A stretch of 64,000 bases of DNA from Gliomastix tumulicola (lineage: Eukaryota > Ascomycota > Sordariomycetes > Hypocreales > Bionectriaceae): positions 3,645,336 to 3,709,335 of the forward strand of contig BCHX01000006.1 of the NCBI GenBank assembly GCA_001599755.1, given 5' to 3'. This document shows, in pieces, positions 12,603 to 22,831 of the stretch. A model generated the notes under the pieces. The model saw only the letters and a list, made by a program, of their open reading frames with translations. It ran no database searches and had not been told where the DNA came from. Each line of letters starts with the position of its first letter. Positions within the stretch are counted from its first letter, which is position 1. Made by a program: the position numbers and the translations under genes.

Positions 12603-13189
12603 CGTGGCGATTCTAACTCCCAACGGATCGTCATGAAGAATGGTCAATAATGCAAATGCTCGATGAAGAGACGGAATATGCAAGATTGGCAGTCTATGTA
12701 TGCATAATAGATAGCCTTGATAGCGGCTAATCGGCAGAGTGGTATCTTGCTCAATCCTGCTCACCGGGTCCAGATTTGTCTGGGCTCTCGACGCTTGTTA
12801 TCAAGCGATAATATTGCTATATGAAGCTGGCTACCCTGCACGGTATTAGGAGCTCTAGACTCACCGAGGCCTTCATTATCGAAGCTGGAGCTTTCTGGGG
12901 GCGCCACTGGCGTTTACAGGCGACCATACAGACGACGATGATGGTGATACCAAGGCCAGTTTTGGGGAATGGATACGTACTGGAGTACGTTTTTAGGGCC
13001 TACATCTATGGCAGATCCCTCGAGGCGTACTGCTCATTGCCCTCTGTCCCTGTAGACCGATAGGCACATCGTCACTGTACTCAGGCCGCACTATCGTTGC
13101 CCTCGACCGGGCTGAATGAAGCACAACTGTCTTGCTATTATGCCTTGATCGGAGGACGCGACCATGCTTTGTAAACTCTGCTATCTTGC
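12603..13189. other. promoter region of the reductase gene
   Basis: About 590 bp between the FRE start and the GH43 stop. No gene is seen. It holds an inverted pair of GATA cores at 12798-12811. Confidence 0.5.
12798..12811. promoter_or_regulatory. inverted GATA-core pair
   Basis: TTATC and GATAA face each other across 4 bp (TTATCAAGCGATAA), about 200 bp upstream of the reductase start. Fungal iron (SreA-type) and nitrogen (AreA-type) GATA factors bind GATA cores, often paired. Occupation here is inference. Confidence 0.3.
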
Positions 13190-14887
13190 TCATGATTCCT
13201 TTACAGGTCTGTACACGAACCCCTCAAACTTGGCCTCCGCTGCCGTCCCATGAAGATCCGAGCATGCCATACCGACAAACGCCCCCGTGAAACTGCCCGA
13301 GATGCGGTGCCCGCCACACTCATCCGAGAGAATGCTGGCATCATACTTGGCCCCGATGGTTTTCCATTCTTCCCACTCTCCCTCGCTCTCGAGCGCGTAG
13401 AAGAACTGCAGCGTCTTGCCGGATCGAACCTCGACCTTCAGCCGAACCTTGCCCTCCCTGGGAATGACGACAGGATCAAGCATGGGTGCTACTAGATTGC
13501 CCTGAGGGTAGCTGTCCTCGGACTGCATGATGATGAACTCCCTGTTCCCGGTGTCCATGTCCCCCGATACGGCGAGGTAGAAGAAGTTGAAGCGGCAGTA
13601 GTACGCCGTCAGACCGGCGAACTGGCGGTCGTCGACGGGGGAGAAGTCGATGATGGTCTCGGCGTCGTAGCTGAAATGTGTTTGTCGGCGGGCAACGAGT
13701 GATTGCTCGTACCACGAGCCAATAGACTCACGGCCGATGAGTCTTAGATGTCCATCCTCGACACTGAAGATGCGTTCGGGCTCAGGGGTGCGTAGCCACT
13801 GGAAATCGATCGGGAGGCCATCCTTCTTGTTGAATTTGTACTCAACTTCCGCCCAGTACTTCTCCTCGTCTCTGGGGGCAAACACGTCGACATCCACGCT
13901 GGGGTTGTGGCTGCCGTTCTTCAGGTATGGCCATCCGTCAGCACGCCACTCGACCTCCTGGAGACATGTCTCTCGCCCCAAGACACACCTCCTCTTCCCA
14001 TCCTCGGTGATGACCGGCCTTCCGGCAAGGAAGACCATGAATGTCCTCCCATCCGGCGCATCGACTAAGTCGCCATGTCCAGCCCGCTGAAGCACCGAGT
14101 CAGGGGCATCCCTCGTAGTGAGCATAGGATTCGCAGGATGAACGTCCTCGTCAAAGGGACCCCAGACATCCCGACTCCTCGCCAGCGTCACGGCATGCCC
14201 GTACGCCGTGCCGCCCTCCGCCGTCAGCAGATAGTACCACCCATCCCTCTTGTACATGTGCGGCCCCTCCGGGAAATCGAGCTCCGTTCCTCGGAAGACG
14301 TTCCTCCTCGGCCCCACCAGCCTCTGCGCTGCAGCGTCGTATTCCTGCACGATGATCCCGGCAAAGTACCGCTTCCGGCGGCGGTGATCCTGCATCATGG
14401 TGATGAAGTACTTCTTGCCGGAGTCCGGGTCGTGGAAGAGGCTGGGGTCGAAGCCGGTGGAATTGACGTAGACGGGATCACTCCACTGCTTCTCGACGGC
14501 GATGACAGCGGGAGAAGATTTCCCGTCAGTGCTGCTGGTGATGGTGTCGTCGAGTGGCTCGCTGCAGACAATGTAGTTGGGCGTGTCCTTGAAGCTCCCG
14601 TCCTTGCGCTTCACGTCGGTGTACACGAGCCAGAACTTGGCCCCGTCAAAGGTCAGGCACGGCGCCCACACGCCACAGCTGTCAGGCGCGCCGCGCATGT
14701 CGAGCTGGGCCTTACGACGCAGCGGACGAGATATGAGCGTCCAGTTGGCGAGGTCCCGCGAGTGGTGGATCTGAACGCCGGGAAACCACTCAAAGGTCGA
14801 GGTGGCGATGAAGTAGTCCTCGCCGACCCGGACGATGGAGGGGTCCGGGTTGAAGCCTGGAAGGATCGGGTTGCTGACAGACGGCAT
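13190..14887 (-). CDS. GH43 beta-xylosidase / alpha-L-arabinofuranosidase
   Basis: Single-exon, 565-residue glycoside hydrolase that should release xylose or arabinose from short oligosaccharides. Seen: NPILPGFNPDPSI at the N terminus with the general-base Asp at residue 15, WFPGVQIHHSRDLANW, GVWAPCLTFDGAKFWLVYTDV and FDPSLFHDPDSGKKYF, all typical of the GH43 five-bladed propeller of the XynB type. A C-terminal beta-sandwich (about 330-565) matches the accessory domain of these two-domain enzymes. There is no signal peptide, so it is expected to act inside the cell on imported oligosaccharides. Length is normal. The start ATG lies directly downstream of a tandem triple repeat at 14901-14930. 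Confidence 0.93.
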   Translation of the reverse strand: MPSVSNPILPGFNPDPSIVRVGEDYFIATSTFEWFPGVQIHHSRDLANWTLISRPLRRKAQLDMRGAPDSCGVWAPCLTFDGAKFWLVYTDVKRKDGSFKDTPNYIVCSEPLDDTITSSTDGKSSPAVIAVEKQWSDPVYVNSTGFDPSLFHDPDSGKKYFITMMQDHRRRKRYFAGIIVQEYDAAAQRLVGPRRNVFRGTELDFPEGPHMYKRDGWYYLLTAEGGTAYGHAVTLARSRDVWGPFDEDVHPANPMLTTRDAPDSVLQRAGHGDLVDAPDGRTFMVFLAGRPVITEDGKRRCVLGRETCLQEVEWRADGWPYLKNGSHNPSVDVDVFAPRDEEKYWAEVEYKFNKKDGLPIDFQWLRTPEPERIFSVEDGHLRLIGRESIGSWYEQSLVARRQTHFSYDAETIIDFSPVDDRQFAGLTAYYCRFNFFYLAVSGDMDTGNREFIIMQSEDSYPQGNLVAPMLDPVVIPREGKVRLKVEVRSGKTLQFFYALESEGEWEEWKTIGAKYDASILSDECGGHRISGSFTGAFVGMACSDLHGTAAEAKFEGFVYRPVKES

Positions 14888-15767
14888 TGTGAAGGGAGAT
14901 GATTGGAAATGATTGGAAATGATTGGAAATCTTCAGAGTTCGAAGGGTGTCTTTGTGCGCAGAAGATGCAAGATGCGTCGAGAACTGAGGAGCGATGGAT
15001 GATCATCTCGTTTGCCCTTTTAACCGGTTGGAGCCCAGGCATCGTGAAGAACTGGACCCCCCACCGACTTCGGACCCCCACGAGTCCTGTCCACTGGGCA
15101 TCATCTCCATGCCTCGTTGCTTCGGACTCTCGGTGCGAGAGCTTTACGGGGTGTGCATGCTGGCTGAGGGATCAGCGGTGTAGTCGTGCGATAGCGGAGG
15201 CCGTCCCGTAAGTACCGAGAGATGAAGCATCAACTCCTCGCCTTCAGAATGGAATGGACCTTCCCACCCACAGAGGCGTAACGCGGTGTTGGGGGCGAGA
15301 CTGTGGCCGCACAATCTGCCCTCTGTTTGTTGTTGTCAATGTGTCTAGGTTCTGCCGAATTACACCCGCACCTGCTGAGCTTATGCAATCCGGTCGAGGT
15401 GTATTTGGCCTTGACTCTTGCGATCACTGACTGACTCGTACAATGGGAGACTTCGGGCGCACTATGACCTGTCTGCTGGAGCTCACTTTTGCAACTGACG
15501 TGTCTTCAGTGTTGTTTGTTATTTGCCTACTTGGCTAGCTACCGTGATCCTGATCGCCTCTTACGATCCTAGCTAGAACTTGTGACATGCATTCGGCTCC
15601 CTTTCATTTCCATCCAGCCCTTCAGTGTATCTTCAGCCACAACCGCCAGGCCAGGCCAAATGCCATTATGGTATACACTCAGATCGCTTTCTGGTAGCTC
15701 GTCATGCTTCGGCTCGTGCAGGGGCCAAAGACAGCAAGATCCTGATGATCAAGTCGTTCATCCTCTC
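14888..15767. other. GH43 promoter region
   Basis: About 880 bp upstream of GH43 with no gene recognised. It contains three exact tandem copies of a 10-mer next to the start codon and a single GGCTAG hexamer at 15533 that could fit a relaxed XlnR-type site. One hexamer is not significant by itself. Confidence 0.5.
14901..14930. repeat. tandem 3 x GATTGGAAAT in the GH43 leader
   Basis: Three perfect head-to-tail copies of the 10-mer GATTGGAAAT, 14-43 bp before the GH43 start codon. On the coding strand each copy reads ATTTCCAATC, which includes a CCAAT box, so the unit could be a cis element or a recent slippage product. Confidence 0.85.
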
Positions 15768-16724
15768 TCATTTGCCCACCTCCGTCTCCTTCTCAATGCT
15801 CAAGCTCAAGAGCGAGATCCCAGCACTCAAACTCGACATTTCTTCGTTACGTTCATTGGATAAGACGAACTGATCGTCGATAGCCTGGGTGTTGTCATCA
15901 GCTTCGTCGGGCTGATTCGTGAGGTCGCTCTCTGTAGCGTCGGAAAGCGCGGGGGAGCGCGGCGTCAAGGCAGCAGCAAGTGTGCGGGCCGGGTCGAGGC
16001 CTGAAGGCAAGGTATGAAGGATCGTCTTGCTCTTTTTGCTGGGGGACGGCTCGACGATGTCCTCCATGTCGACATCCTCCATCAACTCGGCACGACGCTT
16101 CGAACCAGCGGCTGTCTTGTCGCACGGCTGCGCTCGTGGTACCTGGACGCTTGGTTCAACCATGGCCATCATAGGCGGATGAGTGTTCAAGGCCATGTCA
16201 GGCCAGTACACGCGCTGTAATTTCCCCGCAACTCCAGGATCTTGTCGGACCTGGTCCTCCGTGTAGATGATCATGAGCAAGTACGCCTGGACGAACGAGG
16301 TTTCATCACCTCCATCCTCCCAACTTTTGAAGATGCGATGCGCTGAGACCTGGTTGTCAACGCGACCCTGTTCAAGGCGGGGAAGCAGTGAGATGAATAT
16401 GCGCTTGTCCTCCTCTCTCTAAAATTCGGACTGGCCATCGTAGACCGCCTTGGCCTTATTGATCCTCTTGGTATGCGCCCTGAAGGCCTGTGCCGGCCAT
16501 TGAGAACCCTCGGGGAGAGCAGAAGTGGGCGGAAGGAGCTGCATGACGCGGGGAGGTCGTCCCGTTCGTCGTTCCCTACGTCGCTGCCTTGAGTTTTGCT
16601 TTGGTACTCTCTCTGGCTTTTTCTTTGGGCCTTTCTCTGATGGTTGTTCTGGCTGTTGATCTGGTCGTTGCCTGGCTGGCGGCTCGGCAGCCGCGCGCCG
16701 CTGCCGTCTGGTTTGGACGGGCAT
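15768..16724 (-). pseudogene. unknown gene interrupted by one in-frame TAG
   Basis: From ATG at 16724 to the stop at 15768 the same frame is open over 319 codons except for a single TAG at 16419-16421 (codon 102). Upstream the product is very basic (Arg/Lys/Gln/Pro-rich, nuclear-localisation-like). After the stop the frame continues smoothly into a globular-looking segment (REEDKRIFISLLPRLEQGR, then AYLLMIIYTEDQ) and an acidic, Ser-rich tail. No donor with fungal consensus lies where an intron could remove the TAG. The simplest reading is a gene broken by a nonsense change, or a base-call error; a rare intron or readthrough are alternatives. No family was recognised. Confidence 0.5.
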
Positions 16725-17637
16725 GGTGTGCGTCGGACGGAGAGCTTGTTGATTTTCTAATGAATATTAGCTCACGTACTTCTTTTGAAGATGGATGGAA
16801 GACGGGCAATACCTGGAAGAGAAGCTCTGCGTCAAAATTTGCTCGTAGCCCTGACCTCCCGAAGCTGCGGTTGGAGTTGGGGGTGGTTCAGAATTTCTTC
16901 TCTCGAGAAGGGGAATTCAGGCAGTTAATGGCGGGGTGTTTGGGCATCTCCACTTTTGTTTTTGACGAGCAGAATCGTAGTGTTGCTCTCTCGGCTTCTC
17001 ATTGCTGCACACACACCCTTCCCGTCTTTGCTACCCCCCCAACACGGAACGCTGCGAGCAGCTCTCTCATTCACGCACCCCCTGATAACGAACGCGCCTC
17101 AGGGCTCTGGAGAGTGCAGAAGAGGCCATGGACTTTTGATGAGATGACGTTTGCCGGTTGAGGAGACGCCCTTGAGTGGCGGTCGGTTATTCGCCAAGCG
17201 GCACTCCCTTTTCAAAACAGCCTGATACCTACCCTGTTACTGAGGTGATTCTCACAGACTGCAACGACGCTTTATTCCTCCGCTTTGCTCGCTATGCAAC
17301 CATGAACATTCATCCCCCGGAGTTTCGATCGATTCATTCCCGGGTGAAGATCGACACTGCCGCCGCCATCCACGTTCCGAATACAGAACGACAAATAACC
17401 GGGCCTGTCAAATCCATGAGGAAGACGCATGAAACGATCGACAGGAGTTTCGTTGATCCTCCGTACCTGATTAAGTACGTGTGCTGATATGCTACTGTAC
17501 GAGGTAAGCGTACATATAATTCCAGCGCCCCCATTTCCTCGGCTATTTCTCTCCCATCTCACTCACCCAGCTTCACGATAGCAGACGGCGCACATCCTAT
17601 ATCTGCCGACATCATCGATCACACTCATATCATAGCG
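16725..17637. other. intergenic region
   Basis: About 900 bp separating divergent genes (the interrupted minus-strand gene and the plus-strand secreted protein). Long open frames here overlap antisense to the interrupted gene or lack protein-like features. Nothing else was recognised. Confidence 0.45.
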
Positions 17638-18240
17638 ATGCCTTTCCTTCCGACTCTCAAGAACGGTCTCGCCCTCGGGGCTCTTTTCACCGGCGTCGTC
17701 AGCGCCATCGACCTACCGATCAAGGAGAACTTCGATAACGGCTCGTTGGACAACTGGACACCCATCGGCGGCGGAAACTGGACGATCGAGAATCGGCAGC
17801 TCAAGGGCATCGGCAGCGGTGAAGAAGCCTTGATCTTGGTCGACACCGACGCCTCCGACTTCATATTCGACGCCGACCTGAACGTCACAAAGGGAGTCGC
17901 CGAAGGCCTCGCAGGATTCGTCTTCCGCTCATCCAGTGTCGATAAAGATGTCCCTGCCGACTACTACGTCTTCAGGCTGTGGGCCGCGGGCGAGGAGCTC
18001 AAGATCAAGAAAGACGGGACGGAGGAGGTGCTCATCTCGATGAGGGGTTCGTACGCAGGGCAGTGGTCGTATCCTGTGCGCATCACTGCGCTTGGAGGGG
18101 ATCTGGAGGTGTTTGTCGACGGCTTGGAGACGCCGGCACTCAAGTGGACGGACGAGAGGCTGCAGAGCGGCGCGGTCGGGTTCGTGGTGTCAGATGGCGG
18201 GGAGGCCTACTTCGATAATGTGGTGGTCGAGGCGCAGTAG
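17638..18240 (+). CDS. secreted lectin-fold (DUF1080-like) protein
   Basis: Single-exon, 200-residue protein of unknown activity. Seen: a signal peptide (about residues 1-22, ending near VVSAID), then a compact domain with FDNGSLDNWTPIGGGNWTIE near its start, AGFVFRSSS in the middle and AYFDNVVVEAQ at the end. This beta-rich pattern (a change in surface area on an F-x-N-G-x-L-x-x-W opening and a terminal YFDNV strand) is typical of concanavalin A-like jelly rolls such as the DUF1080/3-keto-disaccharide hydrolase fold and the C-terminal domain of GH32 enzymes. It may bind or modify carbohydrate outside the cell. No catalytic residues could be assigned. It converges on the HNH-like gene, 291 bp away. 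Confidence 0.75.
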   Translation: MPFLPTLKNGLALGALFTGVVSAIDLPIKENFDNGSLDNWTPIGGGNWTIENRQLKGIGSGEEALILVDTDASDFIFDADLNVTKGVAEGLAGFVFRSSSVDKDVPADYYVFRLWAAGEELKIKKDGTEEVLISMRGSYAGQWSYPVRITALGGDLEVFVDGLETPALKWTDERLQSGAVGFVVSDGGEAYFDNVVVEAQ

Positions 18241-18531
18241 AATGAGCTGGGAAGGACTGTATATTACAGAAATTTTAGGCTCAATGCTTACGACGACAGC
18301 GATACGGGAAAGGGATTCTTGTTGAAGTGTGCAAATGCTGGGGACGACGAGGTGTTTGCTTGCTCGTCGAAGCTTGGAGAATCCCCGGAGATGCATGATA
18401 TTTTGGCATCGTTCTCCAGGCACTTTACGACATCTCATTCTGCTAAATAATTTTTGCCCAGCATTCTGCACCCCTCTGTCACCTGAGCCTTGTCGTCATG
18501 CTCGCCCTTAGCCTAGATCTCATATTCATCC

Positions 18532-20140
18532 TCATATCCGGCCTTGTGCTCGCCCCCCATCCTCGGCCTCATGTTCATCCTTCTTGAGGACCTCGTATTC
18601 GTCCTCACAATCATCCTCAGTTGCCAGCGGTGGCGGTGAAGGCGATCGCAGCCTTGGCATCGTCTGATACCGCGCCGCTCGCAGGCCATCGTTAGGTGGA
18701 CTCTGACTGTCTAGCTGATCCCAAAATTCGGTAGCGCCCGAGAAAGCCGCCATGCGGGAGAGAAGCCATTGTGCCTTGACCACAGTCTTGGTCTTCTCCA
18801 AGTCCCTCTTATCCACCTTGAGCTGGAACACACGACCGGTCTCGATCAAACGACCAAACTCGTCTCTCGCCGTCACCTTCTCTTTCCCCTTCCCTTCCTC
18901 GGTTGTCCTTGAAGAGAATCGCTTGCGAGGCCGCAGCAACGAACTTTCGATTGCTTGAGCAATTGATTCAATATCCCCTTCTGAGTCCAACCGAACGCAA
19001 CGCCGAGGGATCAATCTTTCTTCATTGGGAATAACGCGGTCCTTGACTTTATCATGAATGGCTGACGGGAGCCAAAACCACTGAACACGATAGTATGCGT
19101 ACTCAATGGTTATCGCCTTCCCCCCTCTCTCCTGTGTGATGACCACAGTTTCACCCGTGGGGCCGAGCCATTTCAATGCAGAGAATGCGTTGCCCAGCGT
19201 ACGATGCAATCCTGGCGCCATGGTTATCATATTCCAAGGGGCATCCGAGGCTGCAAGTCTCTCCTCAACTGAGCCCTTGCTAGGCACGATAAGGTCCTGG
19301 AGCTCTCGCTGGAGACTGGGCTTGAGCGCAAGGACGTTGTCTCGAAGGACTCGCCGCGTGGCCTGCCATTTCGGAATACTCTCCGTGGACGAAAAAGGCC
19401 ACCAGTAGTACTTATCGAAACTGGTCTCACGAGAGAAGACGCAGGCGTCACCACCTCTTTCAGATGCCTAAGAATAGGGCACATTAGCTAAGGGGGAGAA
19501 TCATGGGATGAAGAACGGTATACCCCTTCTTCCTCTGCATCATTTCCACGTACGTCTCGGTTAGATCGAGGGAAGTCGGGGTCAGATGGCAACGCCGTCG
19601 TGCGGATCGACTGTGATTGCAAGTCTAGAATGGAAACGAGCATTAAATTAGTATGTGTACCATTCATTTCGTACAGTGCGTGAGGCGTCAAGCTTTTGGA
19701 GGCTCACAGGTTCCCAACAAGCCCTCGACGGCCAAGATCCCGTGCAGCATGTCTGTCACTTCCGCAAGAAGCTCATCCGTCCATTTTTCATCTTGGGTCC
19801 AGTCGAAGCTCGTAAACATGCAAGCCGCGAGCTGCATCAAATTCAACTCGAACCTTTCGACGTCTGGGTTCATACGATAGCCATCCAGAAAGAAGGAGTT
19901 GATTCCAGAGCCTCGCACTCTGTCACGGAGTCGTTTGGCGAATCTCAATCGCTCGCGGACGTTGTCGACGAGGACTCCCGAGTCGTCGGCAAACTCAGGT
20001 GCAGGGTCGAGGTCCACGAATGCATTCAGATCCTCCATCATCGTGATGGAGGTGTTTTCGGAAGCTAAGAACTGTCTCACTCGATGCAGAATCTCGCCAG
20101 GATCCGGAGCGAGGAAGGGATTCTCCCATGGTAGAACCAT
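18532..20140 (-). CDS. HNH-like fungal protein, copy 1 (His lost)
   Basis: Exons on the minus strand: 19708-20140, 19524-19624 and 18532-19467, giving 489 residues. It is a clear paralogue of the gene at 26501-27980, with both introns at the same positions and phases. Seen: N-terminal helical block (MMEDLNAFVDL, then VRERLRFAKRLRDRVR), a core opening CVFSRETSFDKYYWWPFS (about 187-203), VQWFWLP, TLKVDKRDL-like FQLKVDKRDLEKTKTVVKAQ and an acidic, Glu-rich C terminus. The core resembles the CxxSG...HxxPF opening of fungal HNH_2 domains, but the expected His is Tyr at residue 199 and Gly is Arg at 191, so nuclease activity is doubtful. The HNH assignment is inference; the paralogy is seen directly. 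Confidence 0.72.
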
Positions 20141-21237
20141 GGCGGGCGGATGGGGATTGAGTAATGTTGCCTCTGGGNAGGGGNAAGGGGGGCAGCTTTT
20201 TGTTCCTTTTCCTTGTCTACTGAAAAAGAAGTAGGAGGAGAAGAAGAGGAAGAAGAAGAAGAGGGAGAGGAAGAAAAAGTCAGGGTTAGAGGAGGCGAAA
20301 GCCGTTTATCTGAGGGAGAGAGGCTGATAATTAGTCCCGTGTACTGGCGTTATTTGATTGGTTTTAGTATTTTTTTCTAGTCAAAAATGTGGTGGCGGAA
20401 TGAATGCTGGTGGTTTACATGGCAACGTAAATTCTAGCCTAGTCTCGAAGATGAGAACTTCATCTTTGCCCGAGACGGGGTTAAAAGAACAATACATCCA
20501 TTGCACTACATTTGTGTGTGCATCTGGCTCAATACATCTTCTATCATGCACGTGAATCAGACGCTTCAAACCATTCATGTGGCTCCTTGTCGTCACTAAG
20601 CCATCGCTTCGGCCGTGAGCTCCTTGGGGTGATATTCGCACATCCTGCCCATTGATACGTAGACGTCCTGACAAACGGGGCCATGTTTTCTTGCGTGTCT
20701 TGCCTTTTGGCCCGGTTGTTCTCCTGTGGAACGGTAGCCGGTGGGAGTCACGGTTCCTGGGAGTGCTCGTCTGGTGCTGTTTGCTGGTCACGGGACTCGT
20801 TCTCGCCGCAGACGCTCCCTCTTCTCCCTGCTTCACTTCACTTTCACCCTCGTTTTTTGAAAAGTTCTCCCCTCACCTCTCGCCTCCATCCCGCCCTCTT
20901 GCCTTGGTATCGTTTCTTCGTCATCAGAACGGTGTTACGAACCCCCGAGGCAACATTTCGGAGTACCTTCACCTCCATCAGTCAGGTTCGTATCCTCGTC
21001 GGCTCGTCAAACATTCAGGCTCGTCGCCGCCCTCATTGTCGTCTCGCAACTGACCATCCCACTCAGTGAAGCACAATCCTGCTGCTCCGCTCCAATCAGC
21101 AAGCACACATATATCGGTTCACCCAAGCATCACCGCGTTAGTCTCCCTTCACTCATCCTCTCCTACCTCCTTCTCTCGTCGAGCCGTCATTTGCGATCTA
21201 ACTCCCCCTCACCTCTCTGCAGAACCAATCTTCCACC
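20141..21237. other. intergenic with purine-rich tract and two ambiguous bases
   Basis: About 1.1 kb between divergent genes. It has two undetermined bases (N) at 20178 and 20184 within a G-rich stretch, followed by a long GAAGAAGAGG-type purine run at about 20230-20280. No gene was recognised. The 5' leader of the gene at 21238 probably lies at the right end, which is pyrimidine-rich. Confidence 0.5.
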
Positions 21238-21939
21238 ATGCCAGCCGCCTCGAGGCACCTGCCCAAGCTGCCGGGCGCTCTCATCAAGATCAGCTCGTCC
21301 GACATGTACGAGAACCCCGGCGTTGAGAGGCTCGAGCGCATCAACACCGTCCGCTTCGTCAACTCCGAATGGGTCCGCGTCGGCTGCTACTCCAACGAAG
21401 ACACCGAGGAGCAGGAGATCGAGCTCAAGTTCCCTCCTCTTTCCGCCGCCGAGGCCGTCGTCCGCGGCGGCGAGTCCTTCCCCGAGCCGTGGGACATCCA
21501 GGCGCTCCTCAACGAGCTCGAGCACATCCAGGTCGTCGCCCAGGATGTCCCCGTCACCATCTTCGACAGGAAGATGGAGGACACGGAGGTCACCACGACC
21601 GTCAAGATCCCAGCCGAGAGCGCCGTCAACGTCTACCGCAAGAAGTACACCCTGCGCGTCATGCTCTGGTTCCAGCTCCACGTCCCCGAGTCCGAGCATC
21701 CCGTCTCGATCCGCCCGAACCCGCACCGCTGCAGCAAGCTCATCGTGACCGACCAGGTCGAGCTCAACTCGAACGAGTTCTGGACCACGAAGCAGGTGCT
21801 CTGCGACGAGGAGCCCGACTACATCAAGATCACGCCCGAGGAGGACTACCGTTGCCGCGGAGGACGCGCCGTCAGGGACTGCACTTACCAGTGCCTCAGC
21901 TACCTGACTGCCCACGGCGCCAGATGCACCCTGAAGTGA
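21238..21939 (+). CDS. hypothetical 233-residue protein
   Basis: Not recognised. A single open exon from ATG 21238 with good coding character (strong C preference at third positions). Seen: no signal peptide and no membrane span; a predicted mix of beta strands with many charged residues, for example EEQEIELKFPPLSAAEAVVR and TVKIPAESAVNVYRKKYTLR. A short C-terminal tail has three Cys (YRCRGGRAVRDCTYQCLSYL) plus a last one near the stop. It sits between the first HNH-like copy and the LPMO gene. It looks like a soluble, probably cytosolic protein; no function is assigned. Confidence 0.7.
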   Translation: MPAASRHLPKLPGALIKISSSDMYENPGVERLERINTVRFVNSEWVRVGCYSNEDTEEQEIELKFPPLSAAEAVVRGGESFPEPWDIQALLNELEHIQVVAQDVPVTIFDRKMEDTEVTTTVKIPAESAVNVYRKKYTLRVMLWFQLHVPESEHPVSIRPNPHRCSKLIVTDQVELNSNEFWTTKQVLCDEEPDYIKITPEEDYRCRGGRAVRDCTYQCLSYLTAHGARCTLK

Positions 21940-22831
21940 TGTGATGGTCCAGATAATCCAGCACAAGCAGCTCCTGCTTCTGCCTAAGACGACGCGAGGA
22001 ATTCTAACGGGGTGGATTTCGCGAATAGAAGGAGGCCTGTTGGATGGGGATGTCGAAGGAAGAGGGAGAACGAGTCGGCCTACGCTTCTCACGAGTCCAT
22101 AGGGCCATGCTCTCAAGAACATAATATGAATAGATCACGCAACCGCACCGAGGTGCATACTTCATCCGCCGTCTACGGCAATTTCCACCATCCACCGTGA
22201 AACCTCATTCGTCGTTGGTCTAGAACGCCACGGCGCCCACCTCGTGATGGCTTGGACTGCCGTTTCGGGTCGATCGGAGGGAGATCGCCGCTGCAGCCAA
22301 TACCATGCCACCTTATTCAGGCAGATTGAGGAGTCAACCCTTGCCCTACGGCCCGAGTCAGGAAATGCAAGTGGCTACGGAGCAATCTGGATGAATATGC
22401 GCTGCTGGGTCCCCCCCCATAAGCCGGGTGAAATGGGCGACCAAACTGCGGATGCCGAATCCTTGGGAGCCAGGAGGGCGCCGCCTCTTACGTACCCTTA
22501 CCTCGACTGGAATCAGTGCCTCCTGACTGGTCGACGTGTTCGCGATGCCAAGTGGGAGCTTTCGAAACGGCATTCCCTCTCCGCATGCCGATAGTGCCGG
22601 CTTACTCGTCTGGGTGCAGAGTGAACTACGGCATCAAGGCCCGCGTTGGGAGATCGAGGATTCAATGCAAAGACCGGGGTGCGGGACAGAGAAGAGGCCG
22701 CCGCAGAGAGATATAAAGGACTGCCGATCCGGCTGCTACCGATGTTCATGCATTCCACGGCAAGCAGGCTCTCGACTCCAGATCTTTCCCCCAGCCAAAA
22801 CGTTTCCTCGCAAACAAACACTCTCCCCACA
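21940..22831. other. LPMO promoter region
   Basis: About 890 bp between two plus-strand genes. It has a TATA box at 22712-22717 and no recognisable gene. Open frames over 22500-22830 have no protein-like features. Confidence 0.5.
22712..22717 (+). promoter_or_regulatory. TATA box of the AA9 gene
   Basis: TATAAA 115 bp before the LPMO start codon, in a position suited to a strongly regulated secreted enzyme gene. Confidence 0.55.

Noticed and set aside
15533..15538. GGCTAG as XlnR site near GH43, and another at 37341 near GH115
   Set aside because: Single hexamers occur by chance about once in 2 kb on two strands; no clustering or inverted pair was seen.
21187..22122. 311-codon open frame on the minus strand
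   Set aside because: Antisense to the 233-residue plus-strand gene, whose composition and codon bias look more protein-like; the minus frame is Leu/Val/Gly/Asp-rich without motifs.
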